Assembly: GCA_031459855.1 (NCBI GenBank) | Contig: JAVKHP010000001.1 | Location: 3,014,309-3,078,308, forward strand | Source: Armatimonadota bacterium | GTDB lineage: Bacteria > Sysuimicrobiota > Sysuimicrobiia > Sysuimicrobiales > Humicultoraceae | DNA length: 64,000 nucleotides | Reading direction: 5' to 3' | Shown: one piece after another, positions 26,025 to 34,277 of the stretch | Layout of the letters: every line of letters starts with the position of its first letter | How positions within the stretch are numbered: the stretch's first letter is position 1 | Made by a program: the position numbers and the translations under genes | The notes under the pieces: model-generated | The model's input: the letters and a program-made list of their open reading frames with translations, nothing else | Told to the model about the DNA's origin: nothing | Databases searched by the model: none

Positions 26025-26687
26025 ATGCCGACCCGGTTCGTGCTGGTCCGGTTGCGTCCCGGCGTCACCCACGAAGCCTACCAGCGCTTCATCCGGGAGG
26101 ACGACTACCCGGTGCTGCCCGAACTGCCGACGATCGTGCACTACCGCACCCACCGTATCCTGCAGGAGCACGGGGAGCGCCGGGCGCTGCCCTACGACTA
26201 CATCGAGCAGATTGTGGTCACCGACCGTGAGGCCTACTGGAAGGAGCTGGACGCCTCGCCGGGGTTCCGGCGGTTCCGGGAGCGCAACCCGGCCTTCGTC
26301 GAGGACACGCTCGACTTCTGGGCCGAGGTGGTCACCCCGGCCCCTCTGGCGGCAGGCGGGGCCGCCCCGCCGGGGACGGTCTTCCGGTGGGACGAGGTGC
26401 CCGAGGAGGACGCACGGCCGGGTCTTCCGCTGCGTCGACGGCGGGGCCGCGCCATGACGGCGCTGCTCGTGCGCCTCTACCCGGGCGTGGTGGTGACGCC
26501 GCAACGGCATCCCGAGGAGCAGCTGGTGCACATGCTCGGCGGCCGCCTGCGCCTGCAGGTCGGTGATGACGTGCGGGTGCTGACACCGGGCGACGCAGCC
26601 CTGATCCCCCCGCAGGTGCCGCACACCGGCGAGGCGCTGGGCCCCGAGCCTGCGGTCTACCTGGAAGTGCTGGCGCGCGCGCCATGA
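26025..26687 (+). CDS. HapK-like barrel fused to a C-terminal cupin domain
   Basis: 220 aa. Residues 1-105 repeat the pattern of the upstream small barrel protein (RFVLVRLRPGVTHEAYQRF, PYDYIEQIVVTDREAYWKEL). After a linker of about 35 residues, residues ~144-220 form a single cupin barrel (HPEEQLVHMLGGRLRLQVGD, LTPGDAALIPPQVPHTGEA) with conserved His/Glu metal-ligand positions. The frame is continuous and AAGGAGG precedes the ATG, so the fusion looks genuine. An internal ATG at 26455 lacks a ribosome-binding site. A barrel-cupin fusion of this kind is not familiar to me. Confidence 0.82.
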   Translation: MPTRFVLVRLRPGVTHEAYQRFIREDDYPVLPELPTIVHYRTHRILQEHGERRALPYDYIEQIVVTDREAYWKELDASPGFRRFRERNPAFVEDTLDFWAEVVTPAPLAAGGAAPPGTVFRWDEVPEEDARPGLPLRRRRGRAMTALLVRLYPGVVVTPQRHPEEQLVHMLGGRLRLQVGDDVRVLTPGDAALIPPQVPHTGEALGPEPAVYLEVLARAP

Positions 26688-26775
26688 GGTGTGGCAACGA
26701 GGCGTCGGCGGCGCGACGCCTGGATCTCACGCACGGGAGCACCGAGAGGATCGGACCAACAGGAGGTGCAGGAGC

Positions 26776-28413
26776 ATGGCACACGATCGGCACCACCCCC
26801 TGACGCGGCGGGAGTTCCTGGCCCGCTCCGCCGCGGCCGCGGCCGGCACCGGACTGGCCGGCGGGCTGGTGGCGGGCGCGCTCAAACCCTTCGCGGTGGC
26901 CGCGGCGCCCGCCCGTGTCGCCACCCGCCCGCTGGTCTATGCGGTGCGCACCGAGACCCTCACGTTGGACCCCCACCAGAACGACTTCATCTACTCGCAG
27001 AACGCGCAGCGGCCCGTCTACGAGCCGCTGGTGGACTACGTCCCCGACGGCAGAGGCGGCGCGAAGATCGCGCCGGTCCTGGCCACCGAGTGGCGCGCGT
27101 CGCCCGACGCGCGGGTCTACACGTTCCGGCTGCGGCCCAACGTGCGCTTTTCCGACGGCACGCCGTTTGACGCGGAGGCGGCCAAGTGGAACTTTGAGCG
27201 CCTCAAGGCCGTGAACAAGGGTCCGGCGGCGCGCCTGCCGGCGATCGAGCGGGTGGACGTGGTGGACCGGCTGACCGTGCGGGTGACGCTGCGGAACCCG
27301 TTCGCGCCGTTCATCGAGGCCCTGGCAAAGGCCCCGTACATGATCAGCCCGGCCACCCAGGCCCGCGCCCAGGGCGGCGACCTGGCCCAGCGCTGGCTCA
27401 ACGACAACGCCGTGGGCACCGGTCCCTACCTGCTGGAGAGCTGGGTGCGGGGCCAGCAGGTGACGTTCGTCCGCAACCCCACCTACTGGCGGGGCTGGCA
27501 GGGTCCCCACGCCGAACGCATCGTGGTGCGCCTGGTGCGCGAGTCGGCCACCCAGCGCCTGATGCTGGAGACCGGGGAAGCCGACCTGGCCGACGGCATC
27601 GTCATCACCGATGCCGACGCCCTCAAGAAGCGCCCGGACGTGGTCATCGAGGAGCACGACACCCCGGCGCAGATCCACATCATGATGCGCATGCGGGGCC
27701 CGTTCACCAACCCGAAGTTCCGGGAGGCGATGCGCGCGGTCTTCGGCTACAGCAGCTTCGTGGGCGGAGTGCTGCTGAACAAGGGTCGCATCCCCAACGG
27801 GCCGATCGCCCGGGGTATCTGGGCCCACGACCCCTCCCTGCCGCAGTTCCGCCGCGAGCTCACCCGGGCCAAGCAGCTGATCCAGGAGGTGGGGCCCAGC
27901 CAGCGGGCGTTCGTGCTGCAGACGATCTCGCCGTTCTTCCCCTACTACCCGCAGCTCGCGCAGATCTTCCAGCAGAACCTCGCCGAGGTGGGCATCACGC
28001 TCACCATCGACGACAAGCCGGACGCGGCCGGCTTCATCGGCGCGCTGACGGCGCTGGAGCGCGGCCCCGACATGTACGGCTGGGCCATCAACCCGGCCTA
28101 CGACGACCCCCACGACATCCTGTTCCGCACCTACCATTCCACGGCGACACCCCCCGGCGCCCAGAACTTCACCTTCTACAAGCACGCCGAGGTCGACGAG
28201 CTCATCGACCGCGGGGTCGCGGTGCCTGACCGGGAGCGCCGCCGGCCGCACTACCACCGGGTCCAGCGGGTGCTGCGCGAGGATGGGCCGGCGATCTTCT
28301 GCGCCCAGTTCTTCCAGATCTTCGGGCGGTCGAAGAAGCTCCACGGGTTCGACTGGCATCCGTTCCTGTTCAACCTGCCGCCCGACTTCTACAATCTCTG
28401 GGTGGAGGCGTAG
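26776..28413 (+). CDS. ABC transporter solute-binding protein, peptide/nickel type (SBP_bac_5), Tat-exported
   Basis: 545 aa. The N-terminus carries a twin-arginine signal (PLTRREFLARSAAAAAG then a hydrophobic stretch), so it is exported folded. The mature part shows the family 5 pattern: DPHQNDFIYSQNAQRPVYEPL, VYTFRLRPNVRFSDGTPFDA, NDNAVGTGPYLLESW. The ATG at 26776 has AGGAGG 12 nt upstream and a second GGAG close by. It is followed after 9 nt by a DUF917 gene and then two permeases. The ligand may be a peptide-like or heterocyclic compound used by the island enzymes; the sequence does not decide. Confidence 0.94.
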   Translation: MAHDRHHPLTRREFLARSAAAAAGTGLAGGLVAGALKPFAVAAAPARVATRPLVYAVRTETLTLDPHQNDFIYSQNAQRPVYEPLVDYVPDGRGGAKIAPVLATEWRASPDARVYTFRLRPNVRFSDGTPFDAEAAKWNFERLKAVNKGPAARLPAIERVDVVDRLTVRVTLRNPFAPFIEALAKAPYMISPATQARAQGGDLAQRWLNDNAVGTGPYLLESWVRGQQVTFVRNPTYWRGWQGPHAERIVVRLVRESATQRLMLETGEADLADGIVITDADALKKRPDVVIEEHDTPAQIHIMMRMRGPFTNPKFREAMRAVFGYSSFVGGVLLNKGRIPNGPIARGIWAHDPSLPQFRRELTRAKQLIQEVGPSQRAFVLQTISPFFPYYPQLAQIFQQNLAEVGITLTIDDKPDAAGFIGALTALERGPDMYGWAINPAYDDPHDILFRTYHSTATPPGAQNFTFYKHAEVDELIDRGVAVPDRERRRPHYHRVQRVLREDGPAIFCAQFFQIFGRSKKLHGFDWHPFLFNLPPDFYNLWVEA

Positions 28414-28422
28414 CGCGCCGCC

Positions 28423-29577
28423 ATGCCTCGCGGGCGCATCCAGACCGTCACGGACGCGGAGGACTTCATCCGCGGCCTCACGCTGCTCGGCACCGGTGGG
28501 GGCGGGCGCCCCGACAAAGGGCGCGAGTACCTGGCCCCCCACGTGGCGGCGGCCACGGGCATCGGATGGGTGGACGTGGCCGAGGTGCCCGACGACGCGT
28601 GGGTATGCACGACCTTCGGCATGGGCTCCATCGCGCCGACCCCCGTGCTCACGGCGGCGGAACGGGCCGCGTTGGGGTACGGTGAGGTGACCGTGGAGCG
28701 GCCCCTCGCCGAGGCCGTCCGGGACCTGTCGGCGGCCACCGGGCGCCCGGTGGCCGCCATCGTGCCCTTCGAACTCGGCGCCGGGAACACCGCCGGCCCG
28801 CTGGATGCGGCCGCGCGGCTGGGCGTGCTCGCGGTCGACGCCGACCTGGCCGGCCGCGCGGTCCCCGAGCTCACCCAGACCACGGCCGCCCTGGCCGGCG
28901 TCCCGCTGTGCCCGGTGGCGATCTGCGACTCGTGGGGCAACCGGCTGGTGCTGCGGGAGGCGCACAGCCTGCCGGTGGCGGAGCGCATCGGCAAACTCCT
29001 CAGCATGGCCACGCGGTTGCCCGATCCCCGGCTCACGTGCGCGCACGCCGGCTACCTGATGACCGGCGCCGACCTGCGCCGGGTCGCGATCCCCGGCACC
29101 CTCAGCCGCGCGCTCGCCGTCGGCCGGGCGATCCGCACCGCGCGCGACGCAGGACAGGACCCCCTGGCCGCGGCGGCAGCGGCGCTGGGCGCGTGGGTGC
29201 TGTTCACCGGCGTCGTCACCGCGCACCCCTGGGAGAGCCGTGAGGGCTACATGGTCGGCGAGACCCTGATCGAGGGCCGGGACGCCTCCCGGGGCCGGCA
29301 CCTGCGCATCTGGTACAAGAACGAAAACCACGCCGCCTGGCTCGATGGCCGCCCGGTGGCCACCAGCCCGGACCTGATCATGGTGGCCGACGCCCAGACG
29401 GGCGAGCCCTACACCAACACCGATCTCCCCGTGGGCGCCACCGTGGGCGTGCTGGTCGCGCCCGCCCCGGCGGTCTTCCGCACGCCCCAGGGGCTGGCGG
29501 CGTTGGGGCCGGCGCACTTCGGCCTCGAGGTGTCCTACACGCCCATCGAGGCGACCATGGCCGAGCGCCCCTCCTAG
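28423..29577 (+). CDS. DUF917 domain protein (S-methyl thiohydantoin desulfurase-like family)
   Basis: 384 aa. The N-terminus VTDAEDFIRGLTLLGTGGGG and the PFELGAGNTAGPLDAAARLG segment are typical of DUF917, a family next to hydantoinase-type enzymes; one characterised relative desulfurises S-methyl thiohydantoin. No clear metal-binding hydantoinase partner is present. It is placed between a solute-binding protein and its permeases, suggesting it acts on the imported compound. The ATG at 28423 lies 9 nt after the binding-protein stop. The biochemical reaction here is unknown. Confidence 0.85.
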   Translation: MPRGRIQTVTDAEDFIRGLTLLGTGGGGRPDKGREYLAPHVAAATGIGWVDVAEVPDDAWVCTTFGMGSIAPTPVLTAAERAALGYGEVTVERPLAEAVRDLSAATGRPVAAIVPFELGAGNTAGPLDAAARLGVLAVDADLAGRAVPELTQTTAALAGVPLCPVAICDSWGNRLVLREAHSLPVAERIGKLLSMATRLPDPRLTCAHAGYLMTGADLRRVAIPGTLSRALAVGRAIRTARDAGQDPLAAAAAALGAWVLFTGVVTAHPWESREGYMVGETLIEGRDASRGRHLRIWYKNENHAAWLDGRPVATSPDLIMVADAQTGEPYTNTDLPVGATVGVLVAPAPAVFRTPQGLAALGPAHFGLEVSYTPIEATMAERPS

Positions 29578-29588
29578 GCCGCATCCCC

Positions 29589-30596
29589 GTGCTCCGGTAC
29601 CTGTTTCGGCGGCTGGTCAGCCTGGCGTTCGTGCTGTGGGGCATGTCGCTGCTGACCTTCACCATCTCCCACGTGATCCCCGCGGATCCGGCGGCGGCCG
29701 CTGCCGGCTTCAACGCTACCGCCGAGCAGATCGCCCAGTATCGGCGGGAGCTGGGGCTGGACAGCCCGCTGCACGAGCAGTACCTGCGCTACATGGCGGG
29801 CATCGTGCTGCGCTTCGACCTCGGCCGGTCCATCCTGAACCAGCGGCCGGTGCGGGACGACATCGCGACGTTCCTGCCGGCCAGCATCGAGCTCGCCCTG
29901 GTCTCCCTGGCCCTGTGCGTGCCGCTGGGCATCGCGCTGGGCACGTTCACGGCGGTGCGTGCGGGGCGCCTGTCCGACGCCCTCACGCGGGCGTTCGCCA
30001 TCTTCGGCGTCTCGATGCCCGTCTTCATTGTCGCCCTCCTCTTCCAGCTGGTCTTCTACAAGGAGCTGCGGTGGTTTCCGTCGGGCGGGCGCATCAGCGA
30101 CGCCGTGGCCCGCCCCCCGGTGGTGACCGGGTTCCTGCTGGTGGACAGTGTCCTGGCCGGCAACTGGCCGGCCTTCGTCTCGGCCCTCCACCACTTGGCC
30201 CTCCCGGCGGCCACGCTGGCGGTGGCCAACCTAGCCGTGATCACCCGCATGACCCGCAGCAGCCTGCTGGAGGTGCTGACCGCCGACTACGTCCGCACGG
30301 CCCGGGCCAAGGGGTTGAGCGCAGGCCGGGTGCTGGTCCACCACGCGTTGAAGAACGCCATGATCCCCGTGGTGACCGTCATCGGCCTCCAGGTGGCCTC
30401 GCTCATCGCCTACGTGTTCCTGGTGGAGTACATCTTCTCGTGGCCGGGCATCGGCTCGTATGCGGTGCGCGCCATCCTGGGGTTGGACTTCCAGCCGATC
30501 ATGGGGATCACACTGCTGTTCTCGCTGGTCTACGTCGTCGTGAACTTCCTCGTGGATCTGAGCTACCTGCTGCTCGATCCGCGGATCCACTACTGA
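29589..30596 (+). CDS. ABC transporter permease, DppB type
   Basis: 335 aa with an N-terminal membrane helix (RYLFRRLVSLAFVLWGMSLL), an extracytoplasmic region containing RRELGLDSPLHEQYLRY, and further membrane segments. The EAA-like loop YVRTARAKGLSAGRVLVHHA contacts the ATPase. The C-terminal FSWPGIGSYAVRAI is typical of the first permease of dipeptide/oligopeptide importers. It starts with GTG 11 nt after the DUF917 stop, with a weak ribosome-binding site. Confidence 0.94.
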   Translation: MLRYLFRRLVSLAFVLWGMSLLTFTISHVIPADPAAAAAGFNATAEQIAQYRRELGLDSPLHEQYLRYMAGIVLRFDLGRSILNQRPVRDDIATFLPASIELALVSLALCVPLGIALGTFTAVRAGRLSDALTRAFAIFGVSMPVFIVALLFQLVFYKELRWFPSGGRISDAVARPPVVTGFLLVDSVLAGNWPAFVSALHHLALPAATLAVANLAVITRMTRSSLLEVLTADYVRTARAKGLSAGRVLVHHALKNAMIPVVTVIGLQVASLIAYVFLVEYIFSWPGIGSYAVRAILGLDFQPIMGITLLFSLVYVVVNFLVDLSYLLLDPRIHY

Positions 30597-30620
30597 CCCC
30601 ATGGGGCAGGCGCGGCGCCC

Positions 30621-31502
30621 GTGATCTCGCTGCCGTCGGCCTGGCCGGCCGTGGGCCCGCGGCCGGTGACGCTGTGGCGCCGGCTGACCCGCAACGCGGG
30701 CGCCACGGCCGGGCTCGTGCTGCTGGGCGCCATCGCGACGGTCGCGGTGGTGAGCGCGGCCTACGTGCCCCACGACCCGTACGCCATCGCCGTCGAGCGG
30801 CGCTTCCAGCCCCCCAGCGTCGTCCATCCTTTCGGGACCGACGACCTGGGTCGGGACGTGGCCAGCCGCGTCATGGTCGGCGCCCGGATCTCGCTGGCCG
30901 TGGCGAGCGTGGTGTTGCTGGTGGCCTCAGGGGTGGGCGTGCCGCTGGGCGTGGTGGCCGGCTACCGCGGCGGCCTGGTCGACGAGGCCATCATGCGCGC
31001 CTGCGACATCTTCCTGGCGTTCCCGTCGTTTCTGCTGGCCATGGCCATCGTGGCCGCCCTGGGGTCGAGCATGGCCAACGCCGTCCTGGCCGTGGGCCTG
31101 GCCTGGTGGCCCCGCTACGCGCGGCTGATGCGCGGGCAGGTGTTGGCCCTGGCCCACCTGCCCTACGTCGAAGCCGCACGGGCGCTGGGGGCCGGCGAGG
31201 CGCGCGTGCTGGCCCGTCACCTGCTGCCCAACTGCCTGGCGCCGCTCCTGGTCCAGCTGGCCACCGACGCGGGCAACGCCATCCTGATCACCGCCAGCCT
31301 GAGCTTCGTGGGCCTGGGCGCGAAGCCGCCCATGCCCGAGTGGGGCTTCATGGTGGCCCAGGGTCGGCAGTTCCTCCTGACCGCCTGGTGGGTGCCCATC
31401 GCGCCGGGCCTCGCCATCGGCGCCACCGTGGCGGCCTTCACCTTCGTGGGTGACGCCCTGCGGGATCTGCTGGACCCGCGGCTGCGCGGCCGGCGCGCGT
31501 AG
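30621..31502 (+). CDS. ABC transporter permease, DppC type
   Basis: 293 aa. The motif HPFGTDDLGRDVASRVMVGA after the first membrane helix, the permease loop YVEAARALGAGEARVLARHL, and the C-terminal DPRLRG ending are characteristic of DppC-type permeases. It starts with GTG. It is the last gene of the island; no DppD/DppF-type ATPase follows and rnhB converges 24 nt downstream, so the importer is incomplete here and must borrow ATPases from elsewhere. Confidence 0.94.
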   Translation: MISLPSAWPAVGPRPVTLWRRLTRNAGATAGLVLLGAIATVAVVSAAYVPHDPYAIAVERRFQPPSVVHPFGTDDLGRDVASRVMVGARISLAVASVVLLVASGVGVPLGVVAGYRGGLVDEAIMRACDIFLAFPSFLLAMAIVAALGSSMANAVLAVGLAWWPRYARLMRGQVLALAHLPYVEAARALGAGEARVLARHLLPNCLAPLLVQLATDAGNAILITASLSFVGLGAKPPMPEWGFMVAQGRQFLLTAWWVPIAPGLAIGATVAAFTFVGDALRDLLDPRLRGRRA

Positions 31503-31525
31503 TGACCCGGGCCGGGCCCCCGGCC

Positions 31526-32362
31526 TCACCCCACGGGGTCGTGTGCGGACGGGTCGGGCCACAGCGCGTGCTGGCGCAGGGCGGCGGACACGAACGCACG
31601 GCGGTGTGCCGGACACGGCCCCCACCGGCGCAGCGCCGCCAGGTGCGCGGCCGTGGCGTAGCCCTTGTGGTGGGCGAACCCGTACTGCGGGTAGCGCGCG
31701 TCCAGCGCCTCCATGAGCCGGTCGCGCGTGACCTTGGCGACGATCGACGCCGCCGCGATCGACGCGCACTGGGCGTCGCCCCGCACGATCGGCCGCTGCG
31801 CCACCGCCACCGGCGCGCGCAGGTGCCCGTCGATGAGGACCAGCGCGGGAGCCACCGGCAGCGCGGCCAGCGCGCGGGTCCAGGCCAGGGCCGTGGCGCC
31901 CAGGATGTTGTGCCGGTCGATCTCGTCCACCTCCGCCACCCCGATCCCCACGGCGGCGCCGCACGCCAGCAGCCGCTCGTAGACCGCCAGGCGTGCTGCG
32001 GGCGTCAGGCGCTTGGAGTCCCGTAGCTGTGGCACCGGCAGCTCCTCGGGGAACACGACCGCGGCGGCCACCACCGGGCCGGCCAGCGGACCACGGCCGG
32101 CCTCGTCCACCCCCGCCACCGGCGCGATGCCCGCGGCCCACGCCGCCCGCTCGTGCGCGAACATCGCTGCCAGGCGCGCGCGCTCGGCCTCGGCCCGGGC
32201 TTGGCGCCGCGCCCACTGCGCCGCGAGCCGACGCGCACCGGCACGGGGATCCCGGGCGAGCTCGGCCGCCGCCACCGTGCCCGCTGCCAGCGCGGCGGCG
32301 AGCGCCGCCAGGGTCGGCCGGGAACTGCGGTCTGCCTGTCGGGGGGCAGCCCGCGGGGCCAT
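31526..32362 (-). CDS. rnhB: ribonuclease HII
   Basis: 278 aa. It removes RNA from RNA:DNA hybrids and single ribonucleotides. The catalytic core begins at VDEAGRGPLAGPVVAAAVVF (first D and E), continues with LRDSKRLTP and carries the later acidic residues in LVLIDGHL. An N-terminal extension of ~85 mainly helical residues resembles the N-domain of Gram-positive RNase HII. The ATG at 32362 lies 7 nt after the lepB stop. In Bacillus rnhB also follows lepB (with ylqF between, absent here). Confidence 0.93.
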   Translation of the reverse strand: MAPRAAPRQADRSSRPTLAALAAALAAGTVAAAELARDPRAGARRLAAQWARRQARAEAERARLAAMFAHERAAWAAGIAPVAGVDEAGRGPLAGPVVAAAVVFPEELPVPQLRDSKRLTPAARLAVYERLLACGAAVGIGVAEVDEIDRHNILGATALAWTRALAALPVAPALVLIDGHLRAPVAVAQRPIVRGDAQCASIAAASIVAKVTRDRLMEALDARYPQYGFAHHKGYATAAHLAALRRWGPCPAHRRAFVSAALRQHALWPDPSAHDPVG

Positions 32363-32369
32363 GGCGCCG

Positions 32370-33023
32370 TCAGCGGACGAGCCCGATGCGATCCGGCGGC
32401 CAGTAGACCACGAGCGCACGCCCCACGATGTTCCGCATGGGGACGAAGCCGAAGAAGCGGCTGTCCTCGCTGTTGCAGCGGTTGTCGCCCAGCACGAAGA
32501 CGTGCTCCGGGGGCACGACCTCGGGGCCGTAGGTGCTGGCACACGCGCGGTCGCCGCCCGGGAGCGCCGTGGGGTACACCTCGGAGAGCGGGCGGCCGTT
32601 GATGCGCACCAGCCCGTCCTTCATCTCGATGCGCTCGCCCGGCAGGCCGACCACGCGCTTGACGAAGTCCTTGTTGGGATTGAGCGGGTACCGGAAGACG
32701 ATGATGTCCCCCCGGCGGACCTCCCAGATGCGGTAGGCGAACTTCCCCACCAGGATCCGGTCGCCCACCCGCAGCGTGGGCTCCATGGAGCCCGAGGGGA
32801 TGAAGAACGCCTGCACGACGAAGACGATGATGACCAGGGAGAGCAGCGCGGCGAAGATAGTGGCGTCCAGCGTCTCGACGATCGACAGCCGCACCGTCGG
32901 CGGCAGCCGGTAGCTGCGGCGGACTACCGTCCGCAGCAGCAGCAGCCCGGCGGCGAGCAGCAGGATGAACGTTGGAATGCCGAACGGCAGCCGCTCGACA
33001 ACCGTCAGGAGGTCGCGAGTCAT
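32370..33023 (-). CDS. lepB: signal peptidase I
   Basis: 217-aa membrane protease. Two N-terminal hydrophobic segments precede the catalytic motifs: nucleophile S79 in PSGSMEPTL and general base K122 in DFVKRVVGLPGE. The conserved GDNRCNSEDSRFFGFV box is present near the C-terminus. A two-helix N-terminus is more like E. coli than typical Bacillus SipS. It starts 18 nt after the rplS stop with no clear Shine-Dalgarno. It belongs to the rplS-lepB-rnhB unit. Confidence 0.95.
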   Translation of the reverse strand: MTRDLLTVVERLPFGIPTFILLLAAGLLLLRTVVRRSYRLPPTVRLSIVETLDATIFAALLSLVIIVFVVQAFFIPSGSMEPTLRVGDRILVGKFAYRIWEVRRGDIIVFRYPLNPNKDFVKRVVGLPGERIEMKDGLVRINGRPLSEVYPTALPGGDRACASTYGPEVVPPEHVFVLGDNRCNSEDSRFFGFVPMRNIVGRALVVYWPPDRIGLVR

Positions 33024-33041
33024 GCGCTACAGGGCAGCGGG

Positions 33042-33383
33042 CTAGCGCTGCTCCTTGATGCGGGTCTCCTTCCCCACCCTGCCGCGCAGGTAGTGCAGCT
33101 TGGCGCGTCGGACGCGGCCGCGGCGGACGACGTCGATCTTCTCCAGCCGCGGCGAGTGCAACGGGAAGATACGCTCGACGCCCACGCCGTGGCTGATCCG
33201 CCGCACCGTGAACGTGGCGCCCGTGCCACCGCCGCGGCGGGCGATGACCGTGCCCTCGAACACCTGCAGTCGCTCCCGGCCCCCTTCGGTGACCCTGACG
33301 TGCACCCGCACGGTGTCGCCGGGGCGAAACTCGGGGATCTGCGTGCGCAGCGACGCAGCCTCGACGGCCCTGACCTTGTCCAT
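33042..33383 (-). CDS. rplS: 50S ribosomal protein L19
   Basis: 113 aa, normal L19 length. Family motifs: [52 protein letters not shown] and [14 protein letters not shown]. The ATG at 33383 has GAGGAG 9 nt upstream; the longer open frame is antisense to trmD and was dropped. A promoter-like element lies about 70 nt upstream, separating it from trmD. Confidence 0.97.
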   Translation of the reverse strand: MDKVRAVEAASLRTQIPEFRPGDTVRVHVRVTEGGRERLQVFEGTVIARRGGGTGATFTVRRISHGVGVERIFPLHSPRLEKIDVVRRGRVRRAKLHYLRGRVGKETRIKEQR

Positions 33384-33453
33384 CCTTCTCGCTCCTCGCC
33401 CGGCGTGATCTCCCGGCCCGGCGCGCACGTCGCGGCGCCGGTCACGGTTGAGA

Positions 33454-33483
33454 ATTCTAACACAGGTCGCCGCGCCCGGCCAA
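33454..33483 (-). promoter_or_regulatory. candidate promoter for rplS-lepB-rnhB
   Basis: On the minus strand TTGGCC (33478-33483), an 18-bp spacer and TAGAAT (33454-33459) preceded by TGT, giving an extended -10. It lies in the only AT-rich patch between trmD and rplS, with a short leader to the rplS ATG at 33383. Confidence 0.5.
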
Positions 33484-33510
33484 GCGCGGCGGGCGACGGC
33501 GGCCGCGCGG

Positions 33511-33531
33511 GAGCCGGCGCGCCGCCGGCTC
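33511..33531. terminator. possible hairpin terminator at the trmD stop
   Basis: A perfect 9-bp stem, GAGCCGGCG with CGCCGGCTC and a 3-nt loop, overlaps the trmD stop codon. It has no T-tract, so termination would need Rho or would be partial; with a promoter directly downstream, some insulation is plausible. Confidence 0.3.
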
Positions 33532-34276
33532 AGCGCTCGCCGGCCGCCTCGGCCTGGAGGGCGGCCAGCAGCGCCCGATCCTCGTCGCTGAGCGTCGCCT
33601 GGGCCAGCAGGTCGGGCCGCCGTGCCAGGGTGCGCCGCAACTGCTCGCGGCGCCGCCAGCGCCGGATCTCGGCATGGTGGCCGCTGAGCAGCACCTCGGG
33701 CACCCGCAGCCCGCGGAACTCCGCCGGCCGCGTGTAGTGCGGGTAGTCCAGCAACCCGGTGGTGAACGACTCGGCCGCCACCGACTGCGCGTCGCCCACG
33801 ACGCCCGGGAGCAGCCGCACCGTGGCGTCCACGATGACGAGCGCCGCCAGCTCCCCGCCGGTGAGCACGTAGTCGCCGATGGAGATCTCCTCGGCGCCCA
33901 GCCCAATGACGACCCGCTCGTCGACGCCCTCGTAGCGCCCGCACAGGATGATCAGGTGGGGCGCGCGGCTCAGCTCCTCCGCCAGGCGCTGCTCGAACCG
34001 GCGGCCCTGCGGCGAGGTCAGGATCACGCGCGGGCGCGGCCCTCCCGGTGGGGTCAGGGCCTCGACGGCCGCGAAGAACGGCTCGGGCTTCATCACCATC
34101 CCGGGCCCGCCGCCGTAGGGCACGTCGTCGACCTGGCGGTGCCGGTCGGTGGTGTAGTCGCGCAGGTCGTGCACCGCGATGGTCACCAGGCCGCGCTGGC
34201 GCGCCCGCCCCAGCAGCGACACCTCCAGCACGGGCCGCACGGCCTCGGGGAAGATCGTGACGATGTCGATCCGCAC
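33530..34276 (-). CDS. trmD: tRNA (guanine-N1)-methyltransferase
   Basis: 248-aa SPOUT methyltransferase that makes m1G37 and prevents frameshifting. The trefoil-knot SAM site is visible: [41 protein letters not shown] and [18 protein letters not shown]. The GTG at 34276 lies one nucleotide after the rimM stop and has GGAGG upstream, within the end of rimM. Normal length. Confidence 0.97.
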   Translation of the reverse strand: MRIDIVTIFPEAVRPVLEVSLLGRARQRGLVTIAVHDLRDYTTDRHRQVDDVPYGGGPGMVMKPEPFFAAVEALTPPGGPRPRVILTSPQGRRFEQRLAEELSRAPHLIILCGRYEGVDERVVIGLGAEEISIGDYVLTGGELAALVIVDATVRLLPGVVGDAQSVAAESFTTGLLDYPHYTRPAEFRGLRVPEVLLSGHHAEIRRWRRREQLRRTLARRPDLLAQATLSDEDRALLAALQAEAAGER

Positions 34277-34277
34277 G

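Noticed and set aside
26332-29517. 1061-aa open frame on the minus strand
   Set aside because: Opposite the binding protein, DUF917 and cupin genes, which have clear homology; the translation is His/Arg/Gly-rich shadow sequence.
31503-31525. GC-rich inverted repeat between dppC and rnhB as a bidirectional terminator
   Set aside because: Short, imperfect and without T-tracts on either side.
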